Below, piece by piece: positions 20,844 through 20,965 of a stretch of DNA of 20,965 nucleotides. Source of the stretch: CAZLQG01 sp964561655 (lineage in GTDB: Bacteria > Patescibacteriota > Doudnabacteria > UBA920). The position numbers and the translations under genes were made by a program. Location of the stretch: positions 1-20,965 of the forward strand of contig CAZLQG010000018.1 of assembly GCA_964561655.1 (NCBI GenBank), in the 5' to 3' direction. A model generated the notes under the pieces. The model did not search any database. It was not told the origin of the DNA and worked only from the letters and a program-made list of their open reading frames with translations. How positions within the stretch are numbered: position 1 is the stretch's first letter; each line of letters begins with the position of its first letter.

Positions 20844-20965
20844 TTATTCAGCTTGTTGGTTTTCGGCAAATATGGATTTTTTGACTAATCCTTCTTTCTT
20901 GAACCTTTCCTCCGCGGCTTTGGCAAGTTCCCTGACTATGTTCCAATCCAGATAAACCTTTTTGC
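20844..20965 (-). CDS. C-terminal end of an unidentified protein, cut by the window edge
   Basis: On the minus strand a frame open to the window edge reads KKVYLDWNIVRELAKAAEERF and then KKEGLVKKSIFAENQQAE, with stop at 20844-20846. About 39 residues are visible, helical and highly charged. The next gene starts 6 bases after this stop, so it is the upstream member of the dikinase-like operon. The family cannot be told from this tail. It was not long enough to be found by a simple ORF search with a start codon. Confidence 0.6.
   Translation of the reverse strand, partial: KKVYLDWNIVRELAKAAEERFKKEGLVKKSIFAENQQAE

Noticed and set aside
1..20965. CRISPR array, insertion sequence or prophage
   Set aside because: No regularly spaced repeats, transposase, integrase or phage structural genes were seen in any frame.

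Overview
The window reads as a chromosomal segment of an uncultured bacterium of the Candidate Phyla Radiation (Patescibacteria, Parcubacteria-like). This is an inference from gene content: a chromosomal PrgI/VirB4-type secretion cluster with VirB4 split into two proteins, a DUF5667-type membrane protein coupled to an ECF sigma factor, an enzyme pair split into separate genes, few clear Shine-Dalgarno sites, and many short palindromic intergenic repeats. No species can be named from sequence alone.

Layout, + strand, 1-11463: a small unrecognised ORF (1-228), two unrecognised proteins with helical ends and low-complexity parts (331-1455, 1472-2773), then a roughly 350-base gap with a promoter-like -10 box and a highly structured leader. 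After it come prgI (3125-3580), a VirB4/TraC N-terminal-like protein (3597-4289), the VirB4 ATPase (4302-6374), a 1026-residue membrane protein ending in a lysozyme-like transglycosylase domain (6504-9584), a small membrane-anchored protein (9601-10056) and a membrane-anchored beta-propeller protein (10258-11463). A strong terminator closes this block. Together these look like a minimal type IV secretion or DNA-uptake/conjugation-like envelope machine: inner-membrane part, motor, and wall-opening enzyme.

11572-15068: radA (+) and recG (-) converge on a gap that holds a palindromic repeat and a remnant resembling the 3' end of radA. 15069-16061: RNA cluster with tRNA-Arg(CCG) and tRNA-Ser(UGA); tRNA-Arg lies between two fragments that together look like one tRNA-Trp(CCA). 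A small two-helix membrane protein is in between. 16062-16469: no gene, but two strongly self-complementary, pseudoknot-capable segments, a terminator, a minus-strand promoter candidate and a dispersed-type inverted repeat. 16470-18243 (-): ECF sigma factor and an overlapping DUF5667/DUF5666-like membrane protein. 18348-20965 (-): a dikinase-like enzyme split into a phosphohistidine-domain protein (490 aa) and an ATP-grasp protein (321 aa), separated by a perfect 48-base palindrome, preceded by the tail of another gene.

The most novel material is RNA-level. The prgI leader can form a 10-11 bp loop-loop pseudoknot and carries a 12-base exact complement of the prgI ribosome binding region. Other candidates are the interrupted tRNA-Trp and the pseudoknotted RNAs downstream of tRNA-Ser.
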